Assembly (NCBI GenBank): GCA_963709155.1
Contig: CAVPVD010000001.1
Span: forward strand, 868,001-932,000
Length of the DNA: 64,000 nucleotides
Direction: 5' to 3'
From: Bog-159 sp963709155
Lineage (GTDB): Bacteria; Acidobacteriota; Terriglobia; Bryobacterales; Bryobacteraceae
The notes under the pieces are model-generated. The model was given only the letters and a program-made list of their open reading frames with translations, was not told the origin of the DNA and did no database searches. The position numbers and the translations under genes were made by a program. Position 1 is the stretch's first letter; every line of letters starts with the position of its first letter. Below, one piece after another: positions 33,152 through 42,589 of this stretch.

Positions 33152-34012
33152 ATGTATTCCCGACGCGATATTGGACGCCTGGCGCTGGCCTCGTTGCCGC
33201 TGGCCCGTGCGTTCGGCAAGTTGGACTCCCACATCGATGGCGTGCTGATCGGCGCGCAGTCTTATAGCTTTCGCGATCGGCCGCTGGATGCGGCCATCCA
33301 GGGCTTCGTTGACGTGGGCTTAAGTGAATGCGAGCTGTTCATGGGACACGTGGAGCCCGAATTTCCGCGGGGGCCGGAAGGCCGCGCCGCCCAGCGCAAG
33401 TGGCGGCTGAATGTCCCGCTCGATGACATTCACGCCATCCGTCGAAAATTCGATAAGGCCGGCATCTCGCTTTCCGCTTACGCCTACAACATGCGCGATG
33501 ATTTCACAGACGAGGAGATCGCGCGCGGCTTCGATGTCGCGCGGGCGCTCGGCGTGAAGGCCATCACCACCTCAGCCACCGTGTCGGTGACTCCGCGCAT
33601 CGCGGCGCAAGCCGAAAAATACAAGATGGTAGTGGGCATGCACGGCCATTCGAATATCAAGGATCCCAACGAATTCGCAAAACCCGAGACGTTCGTGGAA
33701 GCCATGAAGCTGTCCCCCTATATCGCGGTGAACCTGGATATTGGGCACTATTGGGCGGCGGGTTACGATCCGGTGCCATTCATCGAGGAGCATCACGCGC
33801 GCATCGTGACGCTGCACATCAAGGATCGCAAGAAGAACGAGGGCAAGAACATGCCCTTCGGCGAGGGCGACACCCCGATCAAGGAAGTCCTGCAATTGCT
33901 GAAGCGCAAGAAATATGCGATACCGGCCAACATCGAATACGAATACGATGGCGGCGATACGGTAGTCGAAATGCGCAAGTGTTACGACTATTGCCGTCGC
34001 GCGCTGGCCTGA
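33152..34012 (+). CDS. Exported sugar phosphate isomerase/epimerase (TIM barrel)
   Basis: The 286-residue protein starts MYSRRDIGRLALASLPLARA, a twin-arginine-like export signal. The remainder is an xylose-isomerase-like TIM barrel: ALGVKAITTSA, VVGMHGHSNI, VNLDIGHYWAAGYDP and VTLHIKDRKK, in which the His, Asp and Glu residues match the usual metal-binding positions, ending with NIEYEYDGG. AGGAG at 33141-33145 lies six bases before the ATG and decides the start. Such Tat-exported isomerase-like proteins are numerous in Solibacter-type genomes, but their substrates are mostly unknown. A second one is at 40166. Confidence 0.85.
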   Translation: MYSRRDIGRLALASLPLARAFGKLDSHIDGVLIGAQSYSFRDRPLDAAIQGFVDVGLSECELFMGHVEPEFPRGPEGRAAQRKWRLNVPLDDIHAIRRKFDKAGISLSAYAYNMRDDFTDEEIARGFDVARALGVKAITTSATVSVTPRIAAQAEKYKMVVGMHGHSNIKDPNEFAKPETFVEAMKLSPYIAVNLDIGHYWAAGYDPVPFIEEHHARIVTLHIKDRKKNEGKNMPFGEGDTPIKEVLQLLKRKKYAIPANIEYEYDGGDTVVEMRKCYDYCRRALA

Positions 34013-34174
34013 GCAAGTCTTCCGCGAAACGACCGATAAGAGAGTTGGCGGCCGCGGCAGCCGGTCTGATCTCCTCCTGCCATCGGAAAGCGGCCGCCCC
34101 ATCTGACCTGCTATTTTCTTCTGTCCCTTTTGAATCTGTTTTTCCGCTTCACCATGTAGAGGAGGCGGATTCAA

Positions 34175-34777
34175 ATGCGCCGCATGACTGTTTCAATCGC
34201 AGGCTTTATCGTCCTGGTAATTCCCCTACTCGGGCAGACCTACCGTCAAGACGCCACCAAATTCCTGAGGAGGGAATGGTGGTATTCCCCAGCGGTATGC
34301 GTCAAAGCCCTGGAACTCGTGGTCGAGGAGCAATGCCCCGTCTGCGGCCTGAAAGAGTTGAAGAAAGGGCTGGAGAAGCCGCTCGAACACGCCCTTCAAG
34401 TCTACGACGAAGCTTCTAAGTTCGACGATTTCTGGGTGTTGGTCGCGACCGCGCCTGCGGCGGCGGATAACTCCCAGGCCGCAAAAAGCAGCGACGACGC
34501 GTCCGATCCCGAAAGAGACTGCCCGCTCGCCAAGAAGGCCATTGAAGAGTTGTATGGCCACGATGTTCCTCTCGACAAGGTGCGCACTTACTATTTGCAG
34601 AAGAATTACCTGCGCGCCCTGTATTGGCTGCTGGCTGAGCAGGGCGACACCGACGACAAGCTGAAAGCAGCCCCAGGCAACTTGACGGCAATCCGCGCTT
34701 GCTATGCATCCAGTGTCAAAGCCAACGGGGCTGGAGTGCCGAGACTGTTTCAGTATGTCGAGGATCTGTATAAGTAG
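34175..34777 (+). CDS. Secreted hypothetical protein with paired cysteines
   Basis: The 200-residue product has a signal peptide (MRRMTVSIAGFIVLVIPLLG) and a good ribosome site (GAGGAGG). The mature part is helical, contains QCPVCGLKELKKGLEKPL, a central acidic and Ala-rich stretch, and further cysteines in DCPLAKKAIEELYG and IRACYASS. Disulfides in the periplasm are plausible. I recognise no family. It begins a same-strand group with an outer-membrane protein and a very large secreted protein, with gaps of 23 and 14 bases, so the three are likely one operon. Confidence 0.65.
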   Translation: MRRMTVSIAGFIVLVIPLLGQTYRQDATKFLRREWWYSPAVCVKALELVVEEQCPVCGLKELKKGLEKPLEHALQVYDEASKFDDFWVLVATAPAAADNSQAAKSSDDASDPERDCPLAKKAIEELYGHDVPLDKVRTYYLQKNYLRALYWLLAEQGDTDDKLKAAPGNLTAIRACYASSVKANGAGVPRLFQYVEDLYK

Positions 34778-34800
34778 CGCAGAGAAATCGAGAAATCAAA

Positions 34801-35433
34801 ATGCCGTCTATCTTTTTCTCTTACCGGAGCCTGATTCGGGGTGCGATTTTCGCCGGCATACTCGCCGCGGCGCTCCCGCCCCGTTGTACGGCTCAATCGG
34901 ACCCGGCCTTTCACTCCTGCACCGCCGAGATTGGCGGCGGCTATGACTCGGTCTATGGCAACGACGGCAAGAATATCGACGGCCGCGCCGATTTCCAGGC
35001 CGGCGGAGGCTTCGCCGCCACTCACCACCTGTTTTTTACGGCGAATTTCATGTACGACGCGGCGAACATCCGGACGGCCGCGCTGCCTGTGAACGAAGGC
35101 GGAAAGGCGCGTTACTACACGACCACCGTCGATCCGACCTACCGGTTTGTCCCCAACGGGCGCATTTCACCATATATTCTGGGCGGCTTCGGCTGGCTTC
35201 GCCGGAGCGTCGAACTCACCGGACCTCCATCGCCCAATCCTTTGATCTATCCCGGCAATGTGCCCCTGCAACTCGCCGATTCCAACTCCGGCGTTTTCGA
35301 TCTGGGAGCCGGCCTGAATTTTCGATTATCCAAAACCGGCGCGAGTCTCTACCTGGAAGGCCGCTATGTCCACGGCCTGGCCATCAACGGCCACACCACG
35401 CTCGTACCGGTCGTCTTAGGCATCCGTTGGTAA
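34801..35433 (+). CDS. Outer-membrane beta-barrel protein
   Basis: The 210-residue protein has a signal peptide and alternating amphipathic strands such as CTAEIGGGYDSVYG, HHLFFTANFMYDAANI, YTTTVDPTYRFVPNGRISPYILGGFGW and LYLEGRYVHGLAI. It ends VLGIRW with terminal Trp, a typical barrel-assembly signal. About eight to ten strands would fit the OmpA/OmpW-like small-barrel class. It is the middle gene of the group 34175-38873 and may anchor or export its neighbours; that role is inference. Confidence 0.75.
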   Translation: MPSIFFSYRSLIRGAIFAGILAAALPPRCTAQSDPAFHSCTAEIGGGYDSVYGNDGKNIDGRADFQAGGGFAATHHLFFTANFMYDAANIRTAALPVNEGGKARYYTTTVDPTYRFVPNGRISPYILGGFGWLRRSVELTGPPSPNPLIYPGNVPLQLADSNSGVFDLGAGLNFRLSKTGASLYLEGRYVHGLAINGHTTLVPVVLGIRW

Positions 35434-35447
35434 TTCAAGGTGATCCC

Positions 35448-38400
35448 ATGCGAATCTTTCAAGCCCTGATTTCCGCCGGCCTGTTGCTCGCTACCGCAGC
35501 TTTCGCCGACAAGCCGCACGCCGTGCCATTTCCCGGCACGGAGCGCCCATTCGGAAAGTATCTGGTGGAGATCTGCACGATCGACCACGCATCGAACGCG
35601 GTCAGTTGCGCGGCGCCCCCCCCGCTCCCGGCCGCGGAAAAGCCGGCGGCGAAGGGCGGCGACCACAAGGCCGGATCGCACGCCGGCAAGAAGACGCCGC
35701 AGACGATCACGCTGAAACAGGTCTGCGCGCCCGGATCGGCCGCCATCTGTTCGCCCGCCTATCCCGTTTCTAGCGGAACGGAATTCTTCATCGAGGCCAC
35801 TTCGGATTCGGGCCTGGTGGTGACGCAGACCGTGGTTTCGGGCAACGTCAAGGCAACGGGTGGGCTTGGCTTGGTTACGTACCATGCCGCGGGTCCCGGA
35901 ACCGTTGTGATCCGTGCCACGCAGGACGGGGACCCGGATCCTAAAGACACAGGTTACGCACCCGCAGCCCCGGTTTTGTATGCATTCGAAGTCACTGACA
36001 CCAAACCGAAGGCTCCGGACTGCGCCTTGTTTCCGGCTCCCAAACCGTCGCCCCAACAAGTCAAGCAGATCGACCTGCCCGGTATTGTCAGCCTGCTGGG
36101 CAGCCCCGTGCCATTCAGCCTGACGGCGGCGGGACCCAACACCATCCTGGTGTATGCGACCCGCATGCCGCTGATTCCGCCGCCGCCGGATGAGCAAGCC
36201 ATCCTTGACGGCATCCAACGCGGCATTTCGGTGCTGCTCGGACGAACGTCGGACTCGCTGGGGCTGACCGCGGCCAAGCCGTTTAGCGTGGAGCTCGAAA
36301 TCCCCCACGCCGCGGCGTTGGGCGATCTGGCGACGCGGGTCTCGACGTTGAACTACAGCCAGTTCACGATCCAGGATGTGGGGACCGATAAAGTGCGCAT
36401 CAATGCGCCCGCGCAGCCGGACTGCGATGTCTGGAAATCCTTCTTATCGGATATCCGCCGGAATGCCTGGCAGATTTCTCCCGAGCCGCTGACCCTCCGT
36501 CTCTACTACCTGGCGAATTCCGACGCTGCGACCTACACGGCCGCGCCGGACGTCGTCACGACTTTTGCGAGTCTCTCCGGTGCAGCCACTCCTGCACCCC
36601 CGGCTCCCCCCGCTCCCCCCGCCCCTCCCGCGCCCACAACCCCGCCGGGATCCAATGCCACCATCTCGATCGCCCAGCCGCCCGGCAGTGTCGTAGCCTT
36701 GAAATCCGATACTACGCCCTGTGTGATTGCCGGACTGGCCCTGAGCAACAGCAGCGCCTGTACCACGGCCACCCCGCCGGCAGGCGCGGCCACCCCGCCG
36801 CCCGCCGTTACACCGGCGGCCAAGCCACCGATTTCCATGGCATCCCTCGGCACGGATCAGTTGGTCTTCTCCGGCCCGAATCCGGGAGACGAAGCCCAGG
36901 TCGAAGAGCGCAAACGCGTGCTTGCCCTGCTGGACCTGCCCCGTCCGGAAATGATCATTAGCGGGTGGGTGATGCAGAACTCCACCACCAGCCCCGAAGC
37001 CATGGGCGCATTCAATGGGGTGGTCAAAGATGCCGTCAACCAATTCAACGAGGCCCTCGAATGGGTCATCCTGAGAGGCTGGCAATCCCTGAAATCACAA
37101 ATGACGAACGGCCCTTATTTCGACGAGCCGTTCTATCACTATGTTGCCGACCGCTTTGTGGCGGATACCAACGCCGCCACTCCCGCGGCGGATGCCCCCA
37201 CAGCGGCCCAGCAGTTCCTGGACAACAGTCCGGCCATACTGGCTAGCCCGAACCCAGGAAAGCTCAGCGACTTTGGAATCTGCGACCGGAGCCGCTATTG
37301 CCTCGGGTACACAAGCATCTTTCAGCCTCTCAAACCGCGCCTGACGGATCTCTTTCTGACTATCGCCGCCGCGAAAAACCCCCGGGACGTCGCGGTGCGA
37401 TCCGCGCAGGCCGCCGAGGGTGACGCGGCGAACGTGATGGCGGGCTACTGCGGGCAACTGACCAGCAAGGATAGCCGCGATAAATGCGCGACCCTCTGGA
37501 GCGACTTGGGCATGGACCGGATCGCCGCGACGATGCCTTCCGCCCGTACCTGCGATTCCGAGGACGTGGCCCAGGCCTTTGCGGCGGATATTCCCTTGCC
37601 CACCGCTGCGTCTCCCGAGCGCCCTGGGCCGCGCATGTTCCTTACATGCTTCAAGCATGCCGCTCAACTGTTCCTCGGGGGCCCGACCGCGGCCAGCCCC
37701 TCACCGTCCGCCGTGGGCCTGCTGCGTTCCGCGATTGCCAACTTCCTCTTTCACTACAAAATGAGCCAACAGTACCCACACGAATTCACGCCCTACGATC
37801 TGAGCCAGAGCGCCGACGCGGTGAACTCCGCTTTCGCTCCGCTGATCGATGCCTTCAATCGCGACGTAACGGCTTTCCAGAATTATCTGCGGGTAGTCGT
37901 TCATTATGACGTTGAACGAGTGAACAGCGCACGCGATCGGCGCTGTTGCGTGAAACGTTTGTTCGGCCTCGATAAGCCGTCGTTCTTTAATGACGGCATC
38001 GTGACGGTCCGCACCATCTCCGGCCAGTGGAGCAGCGTGGCAACCGCTTCCCAGAGCTTTCTGAATGCGAGCACCGCACCCTCCATCGGGGCTCTACTCG
38101 GCGCCCTGCCGGGAGGGGCCGGGGCAGCGACCCCTGCGCCCCCCACGGTGCAGGCGCTGGCGAATGTCGCCAACGCCTACCAAACGACCTATGCGCAGGT
38201 CGGCAGGTCGCTCGCCATCACGGCCATCCCGCGCAGCCTGGCGACGGCATCCTCAGCGGAAATCGTGGTCTCCCTGAACGCCGACGAATCGGCCGCCCCC
38301 ACTTACTATGGAGGCGGCGCGCAAAACGGTACCCCGGCGAATATTTCGCGCGTCTCCCAACACGATACTTCTACGCGCGTGCGCATCGAGTCCGTCAAGC

Positions 38401-38873
38401 TCTTCGAGATTTCTTCGTTCTCGGCCGTGCTGCAGCGCTCGCAGTCCCGCTTCCCGCTGATACCGCCATTCGTCCAGCTTCCTTACATTGGCACCATCGC
38501 GGGGATTCCGCTGCCGCCCGCCAGGGAATATCACAGCAGCACCGCGATCCTGAGCGCCATCGTCGTGCCTACGGCCGCGGACATCGCCTATGGTCTGGAG
38601 TTCCTTACCGATCAAGTGATCTACGGCGGCGAAGCCGGCCCGTGCAGCTATATGCCGTCCGCGGCTGCCAGCGGAGTCAAACCGTGCCAGGTCCGCCGCG
38701 CCGTTTCCATGAAGGATTTCCATTCCCAGCCCATTAAGTCATATAACAAGGCTATCGTGCGTTGCTTTGCGACCGATATGCAATCGCCCTATTCGAGCAT
38801 CAAAGGGTTCACCGCCGATTCGGCCGGCGCATGCACCGCTCTCTCATTCGATCAGTTGCCCAAGTCGGAGTGA
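35448..38873 (+). CDS. Very large secreted protein, unknown function, secretin-N-like segments
   Basis: The 1141-residue product starts at an ATG with AAGGTG upstream and has a signal peptide (MRIFQALISAGLLLATAAFA). A Cys-containing region (residues 40-200) is followed by a segment about 205-365 with the rhythm of secretin N domains (DLATRVSTLNYSQFTIQDVG, then LTLRLYYLANSDAATYTA). A proline-rich linker lies about 382-402. A second secretin-N-like piece reads RVLALLDLPRPEMIISGWVM. The remaining 600 residues are mixed and contain several cysteines and a region about residues 820-900 rich in helices. No secretin pore domain is visible, so I infer only a relationship of the small domains. It shares an operon-like group with a barrel protein. 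Confidence 0.6.
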   Translation: MRIFQALISAGLLLATAAFADKPHAVPFPGTERPFGKYLVEICTIDHASNAVSCAAPPPLPAAEKPAAKGGDHKAGSHAGKKTPQTITLKQVCAPGSAAICSPAYPVSSGTEFFIEATSDSGLVVTQTVVSGNVKATGGLGLVTYHAAGPGTVVIRATQDGDPDPKDTGYAPAAPVLYAFEVTDTKPKAPDCALFPAPKPSPQQVKQIDLPGIVSLLGSPVPFSLTAAGPNTILVYATRMPLIPPPPDEQAILDGIQRGISVLLGRTSDSLGLTAAKPFSVELEIPHAAALGDLATRVSTLNYSQFTIQDVGTDKVRINAPAQPDCDVWKSFLSDIRRNAWQISPEPLTLRLYYLANSDAATYTAAPDVVTTFASLSGAATPAPPAPPAPPAPPAPTTPPGSNATISIAQPPGSVVALKSDTTPCVIAGLALSNSSACTTATPPAGAATPPPAVTPAAKPPISMASLGTDQLVFSGPNPGDEAQVEERKRVLALLDLPRPEMIISGWVMQNSTTSPEAMGAFNGVVKDAVNQFNEALEWVILRGWQSLKSQMTNGPYFDEPFYHYVADRFVADTNAATPAADAPTAAQQFLDNSPAILASPNPGKLSDFGICDRSRYCLGYTSIFQPLKPRLTDLFLTIAAAKNPRDVAVRSAQAAEGDAANVMAGYCGQLTSKDSRDKCATLWSDLGMDRIAATMPSARTCDSEDVAQAFAADIPLPTAASPERPGPRMFLTCFKHAAQLFLGGPTAASPSPSAVGLLRSAIANFLFHYKMSQQYPHEFTPYDLSQSADAVNSAFAPLIDAFNRDVTAFQNYLRVVVHYDVERVNSARDRRCCVKRLFGLDKPSFFNDGIVTVRTISGQWSSVATASQSFLNASTAPSIGALLGALPGGAGAATPAPPTVQALANVANAYQTTYAQVGRSLAITAIPRSLATASSAEIVVSLNADESAAPTYYGGGAQNGTPANISRVSQHDTSTRVRIESVKLFEISSFSAVLQRSQSRFPLIPPFVQLPYIGTIAGIPLPPAREYHSSTAILSAIVVPTAADIAYGLEFLTDQVIYGGEAGPCSYMPSAAASGVKPCQVRRAVSMKDFHSQPIKSYNKAIVRCFATDMQSPYSSIKGFTADSAGACTALSFDQLPKSE

Positions 38874-38967
38874 ACGGCACGTCGGGCGTGGCGTTTTTCG
38901 ACGCGGGCCTCAACTGATACCATGAGATTTGCCCCGGCTACTCGCTCGCCTCAGGAACGCGCTGGAC

Positions 38968-40152
38968 ATGGTCCCCTCGCCGGTCCCCGATCGGCCGGGG
39001 CTCTTCATCCGCGACCCATACCGGTACTCCGACGCGGTGCTGATCGTCCCGCCGCCGCTGGTCGAGTGCCTCCGCTGCTTCGATGGCCGCCAGACGGAAC
39101 TGGACCTGCGCTCCGTGCTGGTGCGCCTCACTGGCGATTTGCAGGTCGGCGAACTCGAACAACACCTGATCGAAACTTTCAGCGCGGCTGGATTCCTCGA
39201 AGATGAAGCCTTCGCGCAGATGAAAGCCGGGCGCCAGCGCGAATTCGCCGCAGCGCCCAAACGCGAGCCCGCCCACGCCGGCGGCGCATACCCGCTGGAA
39301 CTGGCCGACCTTCGAGAGACCATGACGCGCTACATGGATGGCGCCGGCGCCCGTCCCGCTGCAGCCGCCGGACTCTGCGGCATTGCCGCGCCGCACGTGA
39401 GCCCCGAAGGCGGATGGCAATCCTATCGCGCCGCCTATCAGGCGCTCGGCCCGGAATTGAAAGATCGCACTTTCGTGATCCTGGCCACTTCTCACTACGG
39501 CACGCCCGAACACTTCGGCCTGACACGCAAACCGTTTGTGACCCCGCTTGGTGAAACCCAAACCGATACGGCATTAGTCAACCGGCTGGAGGCTGAAGGC
39601 GGCCCGGCGGTAATCATGGAGGACTATTGTCATTCCTTCGAGCACACCGTCGAGTTACAGGTGATCTTCCTCCAGCATATCTACGGCCCGGACATTCGCA
39701 TTCTGCCGATTCTCTGCGGCCAGTACGCCAACAGCATCTATCGCGGCGGCGCGCCGGAAGCCGACGATGGCGTGCGCCGCTTCCTCGGATCGCTGGGCGA
39801 AATGGCCGCGCGCGAAGCCCAACGCCTTTTCTGGATCCTGGGCATCGACATGGCCCATATGGGCGCACGATATCAAGACGATTTCGCGGCCTACGCGGAC
39901 CGCGGCGTGATGGCGGAAGTTGCCGAACGCGACCGCCAGCGCATCGCGCGCGTGGTCGAATCCGATGGCGACGGCTTCTGGAACCTGGTGCAGGAGAACC
40001 ACGACGATCTGAAATGGTGCGGGTCCGCGCCGCTCTACACTTTCCTGAAAGCCCTGCCGGAAGCGCGCGGCGAACTGCTGCGCTACGAGCAGTGGAATAT
40101 CGATCCGCAGAGCGTGGTCAGCTTCGCGGGGATTGCGTTTTCGAAACCGTGA
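38968..40152 (+). CDS. AmmeMemoRadiSam system protein B (Memo-like)
   Basis: The 394-residue product contains a Memo domain: IAAPHVSPEGGWQSYRAAY, ILATSHYGTP, MEDYCHSFEHTVELQVIFLQ, ILPILCGQY and GIDMAHMGARYQD, which keep the His/Asp/Cys residues of the Memo active-site cleft. About 100 N-terminal residues (VPPPLVECLRCFDGRQTELD and on) form a separate small helical domain of the kind found in bacterial members. Memo homologues were named for co-occurrence with AMMECR1 and a radical SAM enzyme; neither is adjacent. The start is uncertain: ATG 38968 or TTG 38929. Enzymatic role unsettled in the family. Confidence 0.88.
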   Translation: MVPSPVPDRPGLFIRDPYRYSDAVLIVPPPLVECLRCFDGRQTELDLRSVLVRLTGDLQVGELEQHLIETFSAAGFLEDEAFAQMKAGRQREFAAAPKREPAHAGGAYPLELADLRETMTRYMDGAGARPAAAAGLCGIAAPHVSPEGGWQSYRAAYQALGPELKDRTFVILATSHYGTPEHFGLTRKPFVTPLGETQTDTALVNRLEAEGGPAVIMEDYCHSFEHTVELQVIFLQHIYGPDIRILPILCGQYANSIYRGGAPEADDGVRRFLGSLGEMAAREAQRLFWILGIDMAHMGARYQDDFAAYADRGVMAEVAERDRQRIARVVESDGDGFWNLVQENHDDLKWCGSAPLYTFLKALPEARGELLRYEQWNIDPQSVVSFAGIAFSKP

Positions 40153-40165
40153 GACAAGATTTCCT

Positions 40166-41251
40166 ATGCGCAGGCGTACGTTTCTGCAAGCCGCATCCAC
40201 GGCGGCGGCCGCGGCCATGAGCCCGGCGGCCCAGGCCGTCCCTATCAAGCTCGGATTCGATTCCTATTCGATCCGGGCCTTCCGGTGGAAAGCCATCCAG
40301 TTGCTGGATTACGCGGCGGGGCTGAAGCTCGATACCATCCAGCTTTCCAGCCTCGACGATTACGAGACCTTCGAGCCGGCGTATCTGGAGAGGGTGAAGG
40401 AGCATGCCGCGCGCGTGGGCATCGCCATCGATGCGGGCATCGGCTGCATTTGCCCTTCCTCGCCCGCGTACAACAAGAAGGAGGGCGAACCGGCCGAGTA
40501 CGTCGCGCGCGGCCTGCGCGTCGCCCAAGCCGTGGGATCGCAGGTGATGCGTTGTTATATGGGTAATCGCGATAACCGCCGTACAGCCCTGCCGCTCGAA
40601 GCCCACATCGAGAACACGGTGAAGGTGCTGCGCGCGGTGCGCTCGCAGGCGCTCGATGCAGGCGTGCGCATCGCGGTGGAGAACCATGCCGGCGACATGC
40701 AGGCGCGCGAAGTGAAAACGCTGATCGAAGAGGCCGGCAAGGATTTTGTGGGCTCCTGCCTGGACACAGGCAACCCCATGTGGGTGGTCGAGGATCCGCT
40801 GCTCACGCTGGAGATTCTGGCGCCCTACGTGGCCACCTCGCACGTGCGCGACAGCGCTGTTTTCGAGCATCCCCGCGGCGCGGCCGCGCAATGGGTCGCC
40901 TTGGGAGAGGGCGCGGTGGATTTCTCGCGTTTCGTGGAACTCTACCGGAAGTGGTGCCCGGCGGCATCCATGCAGCTCGAGATCATCACGGGACGGCCGC
41001 CGGAGGTCCTGCCATACCTGGAGCCGGACTTCTGGAAGCCCTTCCAGAAAACGCCCGCATGGGAGTTCGCGCGCTTCGTGGCGCTGGCCAAGAGCGGACG
41101 GCCCTTCCTGGGCAATATGGTGGTGGGACAGTGGTCCGACAACGCGCCCGTGCTGGAGGCGGCCCTTAAGGAGCAGCAGCGGGTCGATCTGGAGCGCAGC
41201 TTGGAGTACGCCAAGAAGAAACTGGGCGTGGGCGTCCGCTGGCGGGCGTGA
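40166..41251 (+). CDS. Tat-exported sugar phosphate isomerase/epimerase
   Basis: The 361-residue protein starts MRRRTFLQAASTAAAAAMS, a clear twin-arginine signal. The body is an AP-endonuclease-2-like TIM barrel: LGFDSYSIRAF, GLKLDTIQLSSLDDYET, RIAVENHAGDMQARE with the metal Glu/His, FVGSCLDTGNPMWVVEDP and VATSHVRDSAVFEH. It is a paralogue of the type at 33152 but of a different subgroup. It lies 14 bases after the Memo-like gene, so the two may be co-transcribed. Substrate unknown. An ATG at 40166 places the RR motif at the very start, which decides the start. Confidence 0.87.
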   Translation: MRRRTFLQAASTAAAAAMSPAAQAVPIKLGFDSYSIRAFRWKAIQLLDYAAGLKLDTIQLSSLDDYETFEPAYLERVKEHAARVGIAIDAGIGCICPSSPAYNKKEGEPAEYVARGLRVAQAVGSQVMRCYMGNRDNRRTALPLEAHIENTVKVLRAVRSQALDAGVRIAVENHAGDMQAREVKTLIEEAGKDFVGSCLDTGNPMWVVEDPLLTLEILAPYVATSHVRDSAVFEHPRGAAAQWVALGEGAVDFSRFVELYRKWCPAASMQLEIITGRPPEVLPYLEPDFWKPFQKTPAWEFARFVALAKSGRPFLGNMVVGQWSDNAPVLEAALKEQQRVDLERSLEYAKKKLGVGVRWRA

Positions 41252-41351
41252 GCCCCCACTTTGACCGGCCGCTTGCCCGTGGCGCACGCCTCAGCGAGAG
41301 CCCGCGCGGATGCGGATGAAACAACGGCGAGACCCGCGTGGGGCAACGTCG

Positions 41352-41640
41352 AAAACCCACCGTGGGGCGGGCAATCATGCCCGCAGCCGCCTTTTCAGGC
41401 GGCTAACTAAGCCGGCTGGAAAGCCGGCTGCGGCCAAGATTGGCCGCCCCACGACTCTTGGTTTTCGTCATCTTTAACTTATTGAGCGCCACTGAAAGCC
41501 GGCTGCGGCCCGGATTGGCCGCCCTCCAGTTGTGTTTTTCTGAAAAGGCGGGGAGAAAAATGTTGGGCAAGAGCGGGACTTAAAAGTCCCGCCGGCACGC
41601 TGAAGCGTGCGCCACGGGCTTAGCCGGCGCAAGACTCCTC
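41352..41640. repeat. Interspersed palindromic repeat cluster, second copy
   Basis: This non-coding stretch between two convergent genes consists of consecutive hairpins: GGGCAATCATGCCC, AGCCGGCTGGAAAGCCGGCT, GGCCAAGATTGGCC, a partial second copy of the last two, then GCGGGACT-TAAA-AGTCCCGC at about 41572-41591 and CACGCTGAAGCGTG. The segment from TTGGGCAAG to GCGTG repeats the cluster at 19858-19923, which has an extra hairpin inserted. In this convergent position the hairpins could also stop transcription from both sides. The bases 41252-41351 hold nothing else I can name. Confidence 0.75.
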
Positions 41641-41690
41641 GGGGGCAGATCTGATCTGCCGAACCTCGCCTGATTGTGTGTCCCGCTGTG

Positions 41691-41963
41691 CTACGCAGTC
41701 GCGGCGCGCACGGTGCCGTGTTCTAAACGCCTGAGTTCGGTGTTCAAATCCGCCAGCGCCTTTTCCATCAGATTCCGGTATCGGGGGTTCTGGCTCGTTT
41801 CCAGTTCCCGAAGGACCCGGGTACGAGAAAGGTTCAAACTTTCACGCTTTCGAAGCAGTTCCAATTGTTCCGGCGGGACCTGCTCATCGAAAGGAGGACG
41901 GACTTGGATCTCGGCCGACTCAATCTGCGACTCGACCGATTTACTTTCCCAACCTCTTGCCAT
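41691..41963 (-). CDS. Small conserved protein of unknown function
   Basis: The 90-residue protein begins MARGWESKSVESQIESAE and is mainly helical and charged, with QLELLRKRESLNLSRTRVL and MEKALADLNTELRRLEHG likely forming a helical hairpin. I recall the MARGWESKSVE start as recurrent in acidobacterial proteins, which supports a real gene, but its function is not known to me. It converges with the isomerase gene across the repeat cluster. Confidence 0.6.
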   Translation of the reverse strand: MARGWESKSVESQIESAEIQVRPPFDEQVPPEQLELLRKRESLNLSRTRVLRELETSQNPRYRNLMEKALADLNTELRRLEHGTVRAATA

Positions 41964-42039
41964 ACCTTCATTATAGAGTGTGGAATAGCACCGGGGGTAG
42001 TATTGTTTTTTGCGAAAGGCTTAAAGCCCTTAGAATGTG

Positions 42040-42432
42040 CTACTCCGAGGAATGTGGCCGCATGGCGCGCGCGATCAGCCCCAAGCCGCCCACCAGCAGC
42101 ACCAGCATGACCAGGGTATTGAATAAACTGGTTGGCTGGAAATAGATGTGCATGTTCGCCAGCACGCCCGCCACGATGAACAGCGCACCGGCGGCGGTCA
42201 GCAGCCAGCCGATCACGCTGCGTCCATCCCAAAACAGCAGCCCGATACCGATCAGCATCGGGATGAGCGTGATCCCGAACGTGTTGCCACCCCAGAAATT
42301 CCAATACGAACCAGCCACCGTTACCTGGTTGGTCAGCAGGTAAGCGCCGACGCAAGTCAGTGCAAACCCCAGCAGGAATTCGCCGATCCCGCCGGAGGTT
42401 CCGCCCACATCGCTAATACGACGATCCGCCAT
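42040..42432 (-). CDS. Small integral membrane protein with four helices
   Basis: The 130-residue product has four predicted membrane segments: GEFLLGFALTCVGAYLLTNQ, TFGITLIPMLIGIGLLFWDG, VIGWLLTAAGALFIVAGVLA and LFNTLVMLVLLVGGLGLIA. The gene is isolated and no catalytic motif is visible, so I give no function. The ATG at 42432 has its reading frame closed just upstream. Confidence 0.7.
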   Translation of the reverse strand: MADRRISDVGGTSGGIGEFLLGFALTCVGAYLLTNQVTVAGSYWNFWGGNTFGITLIPMLIGIGLLFWDGRSVIGWLLTAAGALFIVAGVLANMHIYFQPTSLFNTLVMLVLLVGGLGLIARAMRPHSSE

Positions 42433-42589
42433 ATGTTCGAGGATATCGCAAAACGGACGACTCGCCGGTCACGCGCGGGGAAAAAAAATACCGCACCCTT
42501 TAAAACCAGCGGTTTCCCGCTCAAAGCGCGGCCGACGCCCGCGCTCAGACCGGTGATTGGACATTACAATCGAATCGGGAGGCACCATC

